A DNA stretch of 64,000 nt. Source: Deltaproteobacteria bacterium ADurb.Bin207 (GTDB taxonomy: Bacteria > Myxococcota_A > Polyangia > Polyangiales > Polyangiaceae). The position numbers were made by a program, and so were the translations under genes. Below, piece after piece: positions 45,819-54,972 of this stretch (its first letter is position 1; each line of letters starts with the position of its first letter). The stretch lies in NCBI GenBank assembly GCA_002070115.1, contig MWCO01000006.1:83710-147709 (forward strand). The letters are read 5' to 3'. The notes under the pieces were generated by a model. It had not been told where the DNA came from and searched no databases. It was given only the letters and a program-made list of their open reading frames with translations.

Positions 45819-45944
45819 GGGTGGGGATTGTACGAGGGTCGCCCAAAAGGGAAAAGTTGCGTTCCTTTTCACCCCCGGCGCCGTCCTCGTTGGAGATTCG
45901 ATAGACCTCTTGTGTCGGGGGAGCGACAGCGGTAGCAACCACCC

Positions 45945-46715
45945 ATGGCACGTCGTCTCGTCAGCCATGTACGCGTATCGTACCGCGCCTCTGGCCTTGC
46001 TTTGCTCACGGTCGCCCAGCTCGGCGCCGTCGAACTCCACCAACGCCTCGCTTCTGGCGATCATGCTGACGGTATTTTCGATCGTCACATGCGGCTATGG
46101 GTAAGGACGTTGTTGCGTCTTTTTGGCGTTCACGTCCGTCAATCGCCAGCCCTTGCGCCACGAAAGGGAGCCGCCGCACGGATGATTGTCGCCAACCACC
46201 GCTCGCCCATCGATATTGCGGTGCTTCTTTCCCTATTTGGGGGCCAGATCTTGAGCCGGGCGGACCTTTCCCAGTGGCCGATCCTTGGCAGGGCTGCGCG
46301 AAAAGCAAAAACGATCTTCGTCGATCGAGATCAGAGCGCCAGCGGGGCCACGGCAATCCGCCAGATCCGTCGCAGTCTTCAACAAGGAGCTACGATCACC
46401 GTATTTCCGGAAGGCACGACCTTTGCGGGTGATGAGGTTCGTCCTTTCCGAAAAGGGGCTTTCGTGGGAGCAAACGGCCTTGACGTGGAGTTCGTTCCTG
46501 TCGGTTTGGCGTATGAACCGGGCACGGAGTATGTCGACGAGACATTTGTTGCGCATTTACAGCGTTCTGCCGCGAGAAAACGGACTAATGTGGCGGTTTG
46601 CATGGGAACACCGCGAACGACGAAGGGGCGTGCGGCCGAGTTGGCTCCCCTTCTTCAACAAGATGTTCAGAACTTGGTCGTTGAGGCACGGAAGCTACTT
46701 TCCACCAGGGGGTGA
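45945..46715 (+). CDS. 1-acyl-sn-glycerol-3-phosphate acyltransferase family protein
   Basis: A 256-residue PlsC-family enzyme that acylates lysophosphatidic acid or a related lipid in membrane synthesis. The catalytic motif NHRSPIDIAVL (HX4D) is near residue 83, FVDRDQSASG near 125, and FPEGTTFAGDEVRPFRKGAF near 150 binds the phosphate. It lies divergent from the LIC_10091-like lipoprotein with a 126-base gap. Start ATG 45945. The exact acyl acceptor cannot be told. Confidence 0.88.
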   Translation: MARRLVSHVRVSYRASGLALLTVAQLGAVELHQRLASGDHADGIFDRHMRLWVRTLLRLFGVHVRQSPALAPRKGAAARMIVANHRSPIDIAVLLSLFGGQILSRADLSQWPILGRAARKAKTIFVDRDQSASGATAIRQIRRSLQQGATITVFPEGTTFAGDEVRPFRKGAFVGANGLDVEFVPVGLAYEPGTEYVDETFVAHLQRSAARKRTNVAVCMGTPRTTKGRAAELAPLLQQDVQNLVVEARKLLSTRG

Positions 46716-46804
46716 GATTCGAGAGTGGGCAAGGGGGAGGAATTCGTTGGTGATGGCTTGTGCGTGGTGAAAACCCGAATTAAACACGGTTTGGAGGTTG
46801 AAAT

Positions 46805-46981
46805 ATGCCAGTTTGTAAGGAATGTGGAGACGAGGTAGACGAGCTGGTCCGTGTCAAAGTGGGAGGGCGTACCCTGAAATTATGTGAGGATTGTGCGGAT
46901 CGCGCGCGGGAGCAGGATGAGATTGCCGAGCAAAGTGAGTCGGTGGTGCAGGGAATGATGGGATTCAAAGGGCGACGCTAA
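46805..46981 (+). CDS. 58-residue zinc-ribbon protein
   Basis: A very short gene with a good ribosome binding site (GGAGG) eight bases before ATG 46805 and TAA at 46979-46981. The product has two CxxC pairs, VCKECGDEVDEL and LCEDCADRAREQ, spaced as in a small treble-clef or ribbon zinc fold. The rest is acidic helical sequence ending in MMGFKGRR. It lies between plsC and a convergent lipoprotein. The complete signals and the two CxxC pairs make a real gene likely. Function unknown. Confidence 0.75.
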   Translation: MPVCKECGDEVDELVRVKVGGRTLKLCEDCADRAREQDEIAEQSESVVQGMMGFKGRR

Positions 46982-46994
46982 CGCGTCTGACGAG

Positions 46995-48056
46995 TCAATG
47001 GCAACTGCCGTCGATGCAGTTTTGTCCCGTTGGGCATACGTGTCCGCAGGCGCCGCAGTTGTTGCGATCCCAGTTGAGGTAGAAACAGCCGGCAGGGGTT
47101 TGGCAACAAGTCTGGCTCGTCGAGCAGCCTTGGCCCCCATTACATGAGCATCGTGACTGACTATTGACAGTATGGCAAACCTCCCCCGGACGACAATCGT
47201 TGTTTCCGCACCGGCAGCGGCCGTAACGATAGTCACTCGGATTACTCAAATAGCACGTTCCGGTTGCCCCACCGATGCTGCAATCCTCGTTGCTGTCACA
47301 AGCGCATCGGCTGTCACGACATACGAAATGCTGCGCCGCGTTGGAGGGGCAGGCATTGTTACAACCACCGCAATGGTCGGTCGAGTCTTTTAAATTCGTT
47401 TCGCAACCATCATCATCACCCGTTGCCGGTTGTTCACAATTGCCATAGCCCGTCTCGCATGTAGACATGCAAAGGCCCTTCTCGCAGACCGGCGTCACGA
47501 CATGGGCATCGGAACAAGCACGCGCGCATGCGCCGCAATGGTCGGTGCTGACGGCAAGCTCGGCATCACAGCCCGTTGCCGTATCATGATCGCAGTCCTC
47601 GAAGCCGGTATTGCATGTGCCGATGGCGCATTGCCCCAATTCACAGGCAGCGGTGGCGTTGGGAATGACACATGGATCACAGGAGTTGGGGTCTGCGCAA
47701 CCTGTTTGCGGGTCATCGAGGTCCACGCAGGTACTGCCACAAAGCTTCTGGGTTCCACCACATCCTGCTGCTCCGCCGCTGCCGCCCGTGGCCCCGCCGC
47801 TGCCGCCCGTGGCTCCACCACTGCCTCCGGTCTCGCCACCGCTGCCGCCCGTGGCTCCACCGCTGCCGCCCGTGGCTCCACCGCTGCCGCCCGTGGCTCC
47901 GCCGCTGCCGCCCGTGGCTCCACCGCTGCCGCCCTTGCTACTGTCCGCGCCCCCATCGGTAGAGCCGGGTTGGAACGAAAACTCGTCGTAATCGTTCGTG
48001 CAGCCCAAAAACCACATCGACAGGGGCACAACCAAGCATACGAGTTTCTTGTTCAT
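46995..48056 (-). CDS. Gly/Ser-repeat, cysteine-rich lipoprotein
   Basis: A 353-residue lipoprotein (MNKKLVCLVVPLSMWFLGC). After a short acidic stretch comes a spacer of eight GGSGGAT-type heptads (residues about 40-95), then a 250-residue domain with about 40 cysteines in phrases such as TDHCGACARAC, TDHCGGCNNAC and NNCGACGHVC, which are typical of myxobacterial Cys-rich surface proteins. The rigid-free repeat likely holds the Cys domain away from the outer membrane. The ATG overlaps the stop of the preceding TPR gene (TGATG), so they form an operon. Confidence 0.85.
   Translation of the reverse strand: MNKKLVCLVVPLSMWFLGCTNDYDEFSFQPGSTDGGADSSKGGSGGATGGSGGATGGSGGATGGSGGATGGSGGETGGSGGATGGSGGATGGSGGAAGCGGTQKLCGSTCVDLDDPQTGCADPNSCDPCVIPNATAACELGQCAIGTCNTGFEDCDHDTATGCDAELAVSTDHCGACARACSDAHVVTPVCEKGLCMSTCETGYGNCEQPATGDDDGCETNLKDSTDHCGGCNNACPSNAAQHFVCRDSRCACDSNEDCSIGGATGTCYLSNPSDYRYGRCRCGNNDCRPGEVCHTVNSQSRCSCNGGQGCSTSQTCCQTPAGCFYLNWDRNNCGACGHVCPTGQNCIDGSCH
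47772..47939. repeat. In-frame 21-bp tandem repeat, eight units
   Basis: Eight units of about 21 bp (plus-strand unit like CCGCTGCCGCCCGTGGCTCCA), nearly identical, encoding GGSGGAT on the minus strand. One unit carries Glu in place of Ala. Because units are multiples of three, copy changes would keep the frame. Confidence 0.85.
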
Positions 48057-49072
48057 CAGAATGTTCCTTGCACAGTAACCGAGCCAGGTCCAAACCCAAC
48101 CTGCGTGGTAGGCTGTTCACGCCCCGAATCCTTGGATAGGAAGTAAAGCGCTGTTCCTGTCCCCAATCCGACCACCCCCACGACGAGACCTACGTTGGCA
48201 ATCGTTTGGTAACGCCTTCCCGCATTGATGTCGTCGCTACGATCCGAAGGGCACCTGCCGTTCGGGCAATCATCCTGTAAGTTGTTGTATTTCGACTGGT
48301 TTAGCGCACCGAAGACACCGAAGGTGACCACACCCGCGGCACCAACTCCACCTGCGATATAGGCCCAGGTCCGCTTGTCCAAGCCAAGCAAATCAACGTT
48401 ACCATGGGCGGACGATTCATCGTCGATGTCCGTCGACGGGGGTGGCGGGGGTGGTGCCCAGAAGGCTTGCAAGTCGATACGCTGGGAAGACGCTCCACCG
48501 CTGAGGGTCAGATCCTGTTGAAAATCGGGTTTTCCTGGGGATTTTGCGGTAATGGACACGACACCCGCTCGCACGGGTATCTGTTTATCCCATCGATCCC
48601 GTGCCATGGGCTGGTCGTTGATGAACAATTCCGTATCGGAGGTGGCACCAACGATATCGAAGGTGACGAGGGCGATGCGCGGACGCAGTTCCTCGAATTC
48701 TTTTTCCGCGGATTCGAGGGAGGGGGCATATTTTTTATCTTTGGCCGCCGCTTCCTTCGCCACTTCGATGACTTCCTGATAGGTGGCGAAGGCTTCTTCC
48801 AACCGATCGAGAGCGACGAGGGCTCGAGCAGCCATCAACAGGGAGTTGGGGCTTGCGACAACGTCGTAGGACGCGAGAAACCCGGTGAGGGCCGCATCGT
48901 ATTGTTGTTTGTCGAAGCTTTGTTTGGCGTTGAGAAAGAGCTTTTGGGCTTCTTGTTTTTGTGCACCGGTGGCTTGGTGGAGAGCAGCGCCCGCCGCGGA
49001 TACATCCGGGCTGAAGGCCGCACACGCCGCCATGAAACCAAGCGTCCATCCAAGTCGTTGAACTGATCCCAT
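48056..49072 (-). CDS. Exported TPR protein with two C-terminal membrane helices
   Basis: A 338-residue protein. Start ATG 49072 gives signal MGSVQRLGWTLGFMAACAAFSPDVSAA. TPR-like helices follow (AQKLFLNAKQSFDKQQYDAAL, LLMAARALVALDRLEEAFATYQEV). A PEGA-like beta domain (TELFINDQPMARDRWDKQIPV, VVSITAKSPGKPDFQQDL) comes next, then a Pro run and two hydrophobic helices (AYIAGGVGAAGVVTFGVFGAL, VGLVVGVVGLGTGTALYFL). This layout is frequent in myxobacterial envelope proteins of unknown role. The longer frame to 49483 was rejected because it overlaps the esterase gene. It is cotranscribed with the Cys-rich lipoprotein. Confidence 0.82.
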   Translation of the reverse strand: MGSVQRLGWTLGFMAACAAFSPDVSAAGAALHQATGAQKQEAQKLFLNAKQSFDKQQYDAALTGFLASYDVVASPNSLLMAARALVALDRLEEAFATYQEVIEVAKEAAAKDKKYAPSLESAEKEFEELRPRIALVTFDIVGATSDTELFINDQPMARDRWDKQIPVRAGVVSITAKSPGKPDFQQDLTLSGGASSQRIDLQAFWAPPPPPPSTDIDDESSAHGNVDLLGLDKRTWAYIAGGVGAAGVVTFGVFGALNQSKYNNLQDDCPNGRCPSDRSDDINAGRRYQTIANVGLVVGVVGLGTGTALYFLSKDSGREQPTTQVGFGPGSVTVQGTF

Positions 49073-49130
49073 GCGGGGGAGAGTACCACATTCGCCATCG
49101 CAACGACTATCCACGGAGAGTGAATTCGTA

Positions 49131-50051
49131 TCAGGTGCCGGTCGACACGAGGGGCATGGCAAGTTGCCGATCGTGCCAAAGCAGCATTTCGAGGGTTCCG
49201 GCCTCGATGAGCCAGGGCTGGTTGTGGGGTCCCGGAAGCACCCGAAGGTCATGCTCGACACCACGTCGTTCGAGTTGTCGGGCAAGCTGCACGTTGGCAT
49301 CGTGATACGGATCCTGGGTGCTTGTTTCCAGGTGAAAACGTCGTGGACCGAGACGCTGCACGATATCGTGAAACTGCTGCGCGTAGAAAGCGGCGGTGTC
49401 TTTTCCGATCGCTGCTTGCACGCCTCCACAGCAATAAAACGCTTCTGGTCGACGCAAAAACACTTGGTAGGAGATGAACCCACCTAGCGAACAACCATCC
49501 AGGGCGGTGAATCGCAACCCTTGTTTCGAAGGGGTTCGGGAATGAACCTCGGGAAGTACGATTTCCACGAGCCACGCCGCGTAATCGTCGAGCGCCCGCA
49601 TCGTGTTCATTTGAAAAACGTTTGGGGTATAGGGGCAAACGAGGATCATGCCCCGGAAGGGATACAACATAAGTTCACGATCGATCGCCTCGGCTCTTAT
49701 TTTTGGCAGGAATCGGTGATGGCGCAGTCCTTGATCGACAGGCGGGTGAAGCAGTCTTTCGTAGCTGGTCAACAGGCCATAACGCTCTGCCCAGGCGTAA
49801 GCACCATCGCGATCGTTTCCTGTTTCGCCGAGTCCGTGAAGGAGCACCAGCACCGGCAAGGTGCCCCCGCGGGTGTGTTTTGGCGTATACACCGTGATTC
49901 GATTTCCGAGTTGGGCTTGACCGGGCAATCGCAAGTCGATGAGTTCGTGCTCGGAGAGAGCCAAGGCCGCTTCCGCGCGACTACCGCGGCTTGCGGTACA
50001 CAGTCCCGCTAGCGAGGCCAGCATCCTACGGCGATTGAACGTGACGGTCAT
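49131..50051 (-). CDS. Exported alpha/beta hydrolase (esterase)
   Basis: A 306-residue hydrolase. The N-terminus FNRRRMLASLAGLC resembles a twin-arginine signal. The oxyanion strand is VLVLLHGLGETGNDRDG, the nucleophile elbow is ALDGCSLGGFISYQVF (GCSLGG, a GxSxG), and the catalytic His is probably in LPGPHNQPWLIEAG near the C-terminus. This is the arrangement of esterase-D/PHB-depolymerase-like enzymes. The substrate is unknown. It ends 58 bases before the TPR protein start, on the same strand. Confidence 0.85.
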   Translation of the reverse strand: MTVTFNRRRMLASLAGLCTASRGSRAEAALALSEHELIDLRLPGQAQLGNRITVYTPKHTRGGTLPVLVLLHGLGETGNDRDGAYAWAERYGLLTSYERLLHPPVDQGLRHHRFLPKIRAEAIDRELMLYPFRGMILVCPYTPNVFQMNTMRALDDYAAWLVEIVLPEVHSRTPSKQGLRFTALDGCSLGGFISYQVFLRRPEAFYCCGGVQAAIGKDTAAFYAQQFHDIVQRLGPRRFHLETSTQDPYHDANVQLARQLERRGVEHDLRVLPGPHNQPWLIEAGTLEMLLWHDRQLAMPLVSTGT

Positions 50052-50167
50052 GGTTCATGACAATATGGCCGGTATTCGGCGAAGTCGACAGCCAACCGCT
50101 CCACCGTTCGATGTCTTGCTGGCATTCTTCGTTGTCACCATCGGCCATTGCGCTCTATGGACGGCGC

Positions 50168-51022
50168 ATGGTTGTCACAGAAGACCGAGTATTGCGCGCC
50201 ATGACCGATGATGCATCGTTTCGGGTCATGACAGCGATCACCACAAATACCGTGGCGGAAGTGATGAAACGGCAAAATCCGCCTTCCGACGAAATGGCCC
50301 GTCTTGGTGACCTGCTCACGGGAACCATCCTCATTCGCGAGACGATGTCACCGAACCTAAGGGTCCAAGGTATCCTTCGAGGGGCGGGGGGCAAAGGTAC
50401 GCTCGTGGCCGATTCGCATCCCGATGGTACCGCGCGCGGTCTTGTGAGTTTGCCACAGGGAATGACTTCTTTGCCTGCTGGATCGGGCGCAACCTTGATG
50501 ATGATGCGAACGTTGCCCAACGGAAAACTCCATCAAGGGATGGTGTCTTACGATTCCAACGCCAACGTTTCCGAAGCGTTGATGAGGTACATGCAGGAAT
50601 CCGAGCAAATCAAAACGATGATCGACGTGGCTTGTGTCGTGGAACAAGAGCAGGTCGTCGCGGCGGGAGGATTCATCGTTCAGCTTTTGCCTGAACTCAC
50701 TGAATCGCAGCTTGCCATCATGACCGAACGGCTATCGGACTTCCCACCGATGGGCAAGTTGTTGCGAAACGAAGCGACGGCGTCGCAGGTACTCGACGAA
50801 TTGCTGTACGCCATGCCTAATACACGGCTTGGAGACTCTCCCTTGCGATTCGATTGCAAGTGCAGTCAAACACGAGTCGTGGCGAGTTTGGCCACACTCG
50901 ATCGAAATGAACTCGGCAACTTGCTGACCGATGGCCACCCTATCGAGATTTGCTGCGACTTTTGTGGAAAGGAGTATGCGATCACAGCCGAGCAGGTGCG
51001 TGGCTTGCTGCGCGAAAGCTGA
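50168..51022 (+). CDS. hslO: Redox-regulated chaperone Hsp33
   Basis: A 284-residue holdase activated by disulfide formation under oxidative stress. Start ATG 50168 (MVVTEDRVLRAMTDDASFRV) matches the family. LLTGTILIRETMSPNLRVQ, GMVSYDSNANVSEALMRYMQESEQI and LLPELTESQ are the N-terminal chaperone domain. The C-terminal zinc switch has CKC near residue 240 and CDFCG near residue 266. Frame upstream to 50057 was rejected as non-conserved. Its promoter must lie in or next to the divergent esterase gene start. Confidence 0.95.
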   Translation: MVVTEDRVLRAMTDDASFRVMTAITTNTVAEVMKRQNPPSDEMARLGDLLTGTILIRETMSPNLRVQGILRGAGGKGTLVADSHPDGTARGLVSLPQGMTSLPAGSGATLMMMRTLPNGKLHQGMVSYDSNANVSEALMRYMQESEQIKTMIDVACVVEQEQVVAAGGFIVQLLPELTESQLAIMTERLSDFPPMGKLLRNEATASQVLDELLYAMPNTRLGDSPLRFDCKCSQTRVVASLATLDRNELGNLLTDGHPIEICCDFCGKEYAITAEQVRGLLRES

Positions 51023-51032
51023 AACGAACGCT

Positions 51033-52061
51033 TTATTCCTTGGATGAATGAGAAATGTCCAGAAGGGCTTCCGTTCTCTGCGGTGTGGTGATCACCCCAT
51101 CGGTAGCTGCAAGAGGCCCCATCTCACTGACGGGAATCTCACAAGTGGCACCACGCTCCACATTGCGAAGATCGAGCTTCAATCCCACCACCGACCAATT
51201 CATCGGATTCATGGTCACATCGATGATGGGGTGAAGATCACCGTCGGATGTCTGTACGGATAAGGATAGAAGTTCATCCAGACTCATGACCGAGGATTGT
51301 TCTTGCGCATCGGCGGCATCGACACGCAGCACGATGACGGTCACGTTGTCTTCTCCACCGGAAGCATTGGTGAGATCGACGAGCCGATAGGCTGCCTCTC
51401 GTGGTGTTCCTCCAGCCAACACGCGACGAATGACCCGATCATCCAATGTGTTGGTGAGCCCATCGGTACACAGCAAAATGGCATCGCCGGTGGCGAGAGG
51501 TACAGGTGTGCGGATAGCGGGTTGAATATCGTCTTCGGCGCCCACCGAACGGGACATGATGTGTTTGAGGGTGGGAGCGAAGCCCCCGGCGGCGACAGGA
51601 CCTTTGATATCAGCTATTTCCTGCATGAGTGAGTGGTCCCGGGTCAAGCTATACAGATTGGCTCCCCGCAACAAATAAACCCGTGAATCACCGACATGGC
51701 CGATATAAAGTTGCCCAGCGGAAATGATGGCAGCAGCACACGTGGCACCCATGATGACACCCGCGTCCTGACATCGACGTCTCACTGCGGTATTCGCGGC
51801 CACAAAACCATTTCGTAGCGCTTCGGATGGGTCGTTGCTGGCCTTTTCGACCTCCTCCAGCATGGAGCTGACCGTAAGGGCGGCCGCGGTATCACCATCC
51901 GCATGTCCCCCCATTCCATCCGCGACAGCGGCAAAGTATCCTAGGGGGATCTTTCGCTGCACGAGCGTATCATCGTTTCGCTCGCGGGTGGTGCCCACAT
52001 CCGTGCTGAAGCCAGAATAGATTCGAAACTTGGTGTTCGCGACCATCGTAAGGGCAATCAT
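51033..52061 (-). CDS. PP2C-family Ser/Thr protein phosphatase
   Basis: A 342-residue metal-dependent phosphatase, the likely counterpart of the Ser/Thr kinases in the window. Motifs: TRERNDDTLVQ, AAVADGMGGHADGD, GHVGDSRVYLLRG, SLTRDHSL, LLCTDGLTNTL and ASGGEDNVTVIVLR, covering all metal-binding aspartates. The catalytic part ends near residue 250. About 90 further residues have no match I recognise. The stop is 11 bases from that of hslO (convergent). Start at ATG 52061, and ATG 52046 is possible. Confidence 0.93.
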   Translation of the reverse strand: MIALTMVANTKFRIYSGFSTDVGTTRERNDDTLVQRKIPLGYFAAVADGMGGHADGDTAAALTVSSMLEEVEKASNDPSEALRNGFVAANTAVRRRCQDAGVIMGATCAAAIISAGQLYIGHVGDSRVYLLRGANLYSLTRDHSLMQEIADIKGPVAAGGFAPTLKHIMSRSVGAEDDIQPAIRTPVPLATGDAILLCTDGLTNTLDDRVIRRVLAGGTPREAAYRLVDLTNASGGEDNVTVIVLRVDAADAQEQSSVMSLDELLSLSVQTSDGDLHPIIDVTMNPMNWSVVGLKLDLRNVERGATCEIPVSEMGPLAATDGVITTPQRTEALLDISHSSKE

Positions 52062-52200
52062 GAAAGCGACTCGAGGCTTGCGTCAACGCATCTGATGACA
52101 AAGTCCAAGATCATGTATCGAAGCCGTTGAAGTTCGGAGAGCAATTGGCGACATTCCATCCGTTGTCGAAAGCAACGCCCCGACCCCAGCGAGGTACTGC

Positions 52201-53571
52201 ATGCTCACGCCAGAGAGGCTCGAAGTCGATACGCTAGGCGAATGTACGGTCCGCTCTCCCCTGAACCTATCCACGATCCCAGGCGACGAGATAGCTGACT
52301 TCGTACCGGACAACGCACGGGTTTTGTATCAGGTGGAGCGACGCGCTGGCGAACCCATCGACACCATCCTTGACTTCGAAAAGGCTGGGCCACGAGAGAA
52401 ACTCTATTTCGAACCCCGGAATACCCGAGCCGCGATTGTCACCTGCGGCGGCTTATGCCCCGGCCTCAACAACGTCATCCGATCCATCGTTCTGCAACTC
52501 CACCACAACTACCACGTGAAAAATATCCTCGGATACCGTTACGGTTATCAGGGCCTCAACCCAGAGCACGGCTGCCCTCCGATGGAACTCGGGCCCGATC
52601 AAGTCCGTACCATCCACTCGCGGGGCGGCAGCTTTCTCGGCATGTCCCGGGGAAACGAAAACATCGCCACGATGGTCGACACCCTCGTTCGCGACGACGT
52701 CCAAATTCTGTTTACCATCGGAGGAGACGGTACCCTACGCGGAGCTACGGCCCTGTACGAGGAGATCCAGCGACGCGGCCTGAACATTGCGATCGTCGGC
52801 GTACCCAAAACCATCGACAACGATATCTCTTATGTCGACAAAACCTTCGGATTCGATACCGCGGTCGAAGTGGCGCGCCTCGCTCTCGATGGCGCCCATA
52901 CCGAGGCGATCAGCGCGCAAAATGGCATTGGGCTCGTCAAGCTGATGGGTCGAGATTCCGGCTTCATTGCCGCCGCCGCAACCCTGGCAAGCCTCGACGT
53001 CAACTATTGCCTCGTTCCAGAAGTCCACTTCGACCTCGAGGGCCCGCAAGGTCTTCTCACGCACTTGCAACACCGTCTGTCCAAACGAGGCCACGCCCTG
53101 ATCGTCGTGGCGGAAGGCTGCGCACGCGCTTTCGCCTCCCAACCCTTGACACACGACGCTTCCGGCAACGTCCAATATGGGGGTCCGGATCTCGATGTCG
53201 GATTGTATCTGAAAGACAAAATCACGTCGTACTTCAAAGCAGCCAAGATCCCCGTCACCCTCAAATATATCGATCCGAGCTATATGATTCGAAGCGTGCC
53301 AGCCAACGCCAACGACAGCATTTTCTGCGATATCCTCGCACGTCACGCCGTCCATGCCGGAATGGCCGGGAAAACGGGTCTCGTGATCGGACGCTGGCAT
53401 AATGTGTTCATCCACGCCCCGTTGGTGCTCGCCACCAGCAAAAAGAAAACCATCAACCCAGATAGCGAATTGTGGCTGGCGGTCACCGAAACCACCGGGC
53501 AACCCGACCTATCCAACATCCCCGTGAGCCGTCGCGCCGCCGCTTGGCGCGAAGCCCAAAAACAACGCTAG
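52201..53571 (+). CDS. 6-phosphofructokinase (long TP0108-like form)
   Basis: A 456-residue phosphofructokinase of glycolysis. Signatures are VTCGGLCPGLNNVIR, FTIGGDGTLRGA (a GGDGT motif that favours ATP over pyrophosphate as donor), PKTIDNDISYVDKTFGF, KLMGRDSGFIAAAA and the C-terminal YIDPSYMIRSVPANAND. The 95-residue N-terminal extension is typical of the long ATP-dependent group that resembles TP0108 of Treponema. Start ATG 52201, after a GCGAGG ribosome binding site. Confidence 0.93.
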   Translation: MLTPERLEVDTLGECTVRSPLNLSTIPGDEIADFVPDNARVLYQVERRAGEPIDTILDFEKAGPREKLYFEPRNTRAAIVTCGGLCPGLNNVIRSIVLQLHHNYHVKNILGYRYGYQGLNPEHGCPPMELGPDQVRTIHSRGGSFLGMSRGNENIATMVDTLVRDDVQILFTIGGDGTLRGATALYEEIQRRGLNIAIVGVPKTIDNDISYVDKTFGFDTAVEVARLALDGAHTEAISAQNGIGLVKLMGRDSGFIAAAATLASLDVNYCLVPEVHFDLEGPQGLLTHLQHRLSKRGHALIVVAEGCARAFASQPLTHDASGNVQYGGPDLDVGLYLKDKITSYFKAAKIPVTLKYIDPSYMIRSVPANANDSIFCDILARHAVHAGMAGKTGLVIGRWHNVFIHAPLVLATSKKKTINPDSELWLAVTETTGQPDLSNIPVSRRAAAWREAQKQR

Positions 53572-53643
53572 CTTCACCACCCCCCATACGTTCACCCCTC
53601 GTTGCAAGCGGAACGTCTTTTCCGCAGAACTTGGCAAGATCCA

Positions 53644-53660
53644 CGCAACCAATTGATTTA
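53644..53660 (-). repeat. Dispersed AT-rich motif, convergent-gap copy
   Basis: Minus-strand reading TAAATCAATTGGTTGCG, in the gap between pfk and the convergent roadblock-like gene. Confidence 0.4.
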
Positions 53661-53734
53661 TTTGTATTATTTAGCCGTTCCACCCCCCAAATGCGATCGC
53701 GGGCCCCAAGGACTCTTCCCGCGCAAGCACCCCA

Positions 53735-54130
53735 TTACGGTGTCATGATGCGTCGTACCCCTGCCGCCGCTTGAAGAAATGCCCCTCCCACGTTGTGGCG
53801 TTTCGCTCCTACGGCACAAAGATAGGCCATCGATGTGCCAAGCCGAAAGGGGCTCACCGCCAAAGACCGCGATTGACCGTCGAGCTGAACCTTTCCGAAC
53901 CAAGTTTTGGGTTTGGCAAGAAAAGGTCCGAACACGGCCACCTCTTGCGCAATCGGAAGCCGGTCGCTGCGCGCGATGACCCGCCCCTGTTCGTCGGCAA
54001 GCACCATCGCTTCGATTCCCGCGCGACGCGCGCAAGCTTGCAATTGGTACATCAGGGCTTCACGCTTGGAATCACTGCGTTGTCGCCGTCGTTCGTGGAA
54101 TATCTGCATGTTTTTGTTGTTTGTAGCCAT
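53735..54130 (-). CDS. Small roadblock/LC7-like protein
   Basis: A 131-residue cytoplasmic protein. QLQACARRAGIEAMVLADEQGRVIARSD resembles the start of a roadblock/LC7 domain, which in myxobacteria often works with Ras-like GTPases such as MglA. The sequence then continues with VAVFGPFLAKP and LAVSPFRLGTSMAYLCAVG. The N-terminus is a short basic coiled helix. No GTPase is nearby. The resemblance is moderate and based on one segment, so another small regulatory fold is possible. Confidence 0.6.
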   Translation of the reverse strand: MATNNKNMQIFHERRRQRSDSKREALMYQLQACARRAGIEAMVLADEQGRVIARSDRLPIAQEVAVFGPFLAKPKTWFGKVQLDGQSRSLAVSPFRLGTSMAYLCAVGAKRHNVGGAFLQAAAGVRRIMTP

Positions 54131-54229
54131 TTGTCCTACATAGTATCAACTCTCTTCCGGACCGCAAAATTCTCGGTTCTTTCCTTCCGGGCGCTGTGAG
54201 GCGTTCGGAGACATGCTACGGTTGCCGTC

Positions 54230-54946
54230 ATGTTTTGGCCGGTAAAACGATGGCTTTGCCCGATGGGGCTGGCTCTATGGGCGTTACCCCAGGTGGCGAA
54301 CGCCGAAACGGTAACGGATACCCATGCCGAACCGTTGCGTCCGAAAAAGCAATATATCGTGGCGGCGATAGGGGATTCGTTGACCGATGCGCGCGGTGGT
54401 GGGGGTAAGTACTTGTCTTATTTACGAAAACGCTGCCCGGGGAGTCAATTCGACAACTACGGTCGCGGCGGTGAAATGGTCAATCAGATGCGCCGACGTT
54501 TTATGCAAGATATTCTTGGGCCGGCCAAGCCGACCTATACGCATGTGATCGTATTTGGGGGGGTCAATGATGTGTACAGCGATCAGACGGCCAAGCGAAC
54601 ACCCGCCAAGATCCAAGCCGATTTATTGACCATGTATACGATGGCGAAAGAGGCGGGCATTCATGTCGTGGCCTTGACCATTGCACCATGGGGGGGGTTC
54701 CGTCGCTATTTCAATCCAACCCGAGCATCGGCCACGCGACAGGTCAATCGATGGATTGACCAGCAACAACAAGAGGGAGTCATTGCAAGCGCCATTGATG
54801 CCTATGGCTTGTTATCCTGCGGAGATCCGGAAAAACTCTGCCCGGACTTCGAGCCTCCTTTCCGCGATGGCTTGCATTTCAACGAAAAAGGGCATGAGCG
54901 GCTGGGAGAAGCGCTCTGGAACCGCGTGTTTTCGGATTGCCGATAA
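54230..54946 (+). CDS. Exported SGNH/GDSL hydrolase
   Basis: A 238-residue lipase/esterase-fold protein. Signal peptide MFWPVKRWLCPMGLALWALPQVANA is cleaved before ETV. Block I is AAIGDSLTDARGGGGK with the catalytic Ser, block II DNYGRGGEMVNQM, block III VFGGVNDVYSD (Gly-x-Asn-Asp), and block V DGLHFNEKGHERLG with the Asp-x-x-His pair. It therefore has all four SGNH residues. Substrates of the family include acyl esters and acetylated sugars. It starts 27 bases upstream of the FGE-like lipoprotein on the same strand. Confidence 0.92.
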   Translation: MFWPVKRWLCPMGLALWALPQVANAETVTDTHAEPLRPKKQYIVAAIGDSLTDARGGGGKYLSYLRKRCPGSQFDNYGRGGEMVNQMRRRFMQDILGPAKPTYTHVIVFGGVNDVYSDQTAKRTPAKIQADLLTMYTMAKEAGIHVVALTIAPWGGFRRYFNPTRASATRQVNRWIDQQQQEGVIASAIDAYGLLSCGDPEKLCPDFEPPFRDGLHFNEKGHERLGEALWNRVFSDCR

Positions 54947-54972
54947 ATACCCAGGGAAACGGTGACGGTAGC

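Noticed and set aside
47772..47939. Regular repeats resembling a CRISPR array
   Set aside because: Units are contiguous 21-bp in-frame repeats without spacers that encode GGSGGAT.
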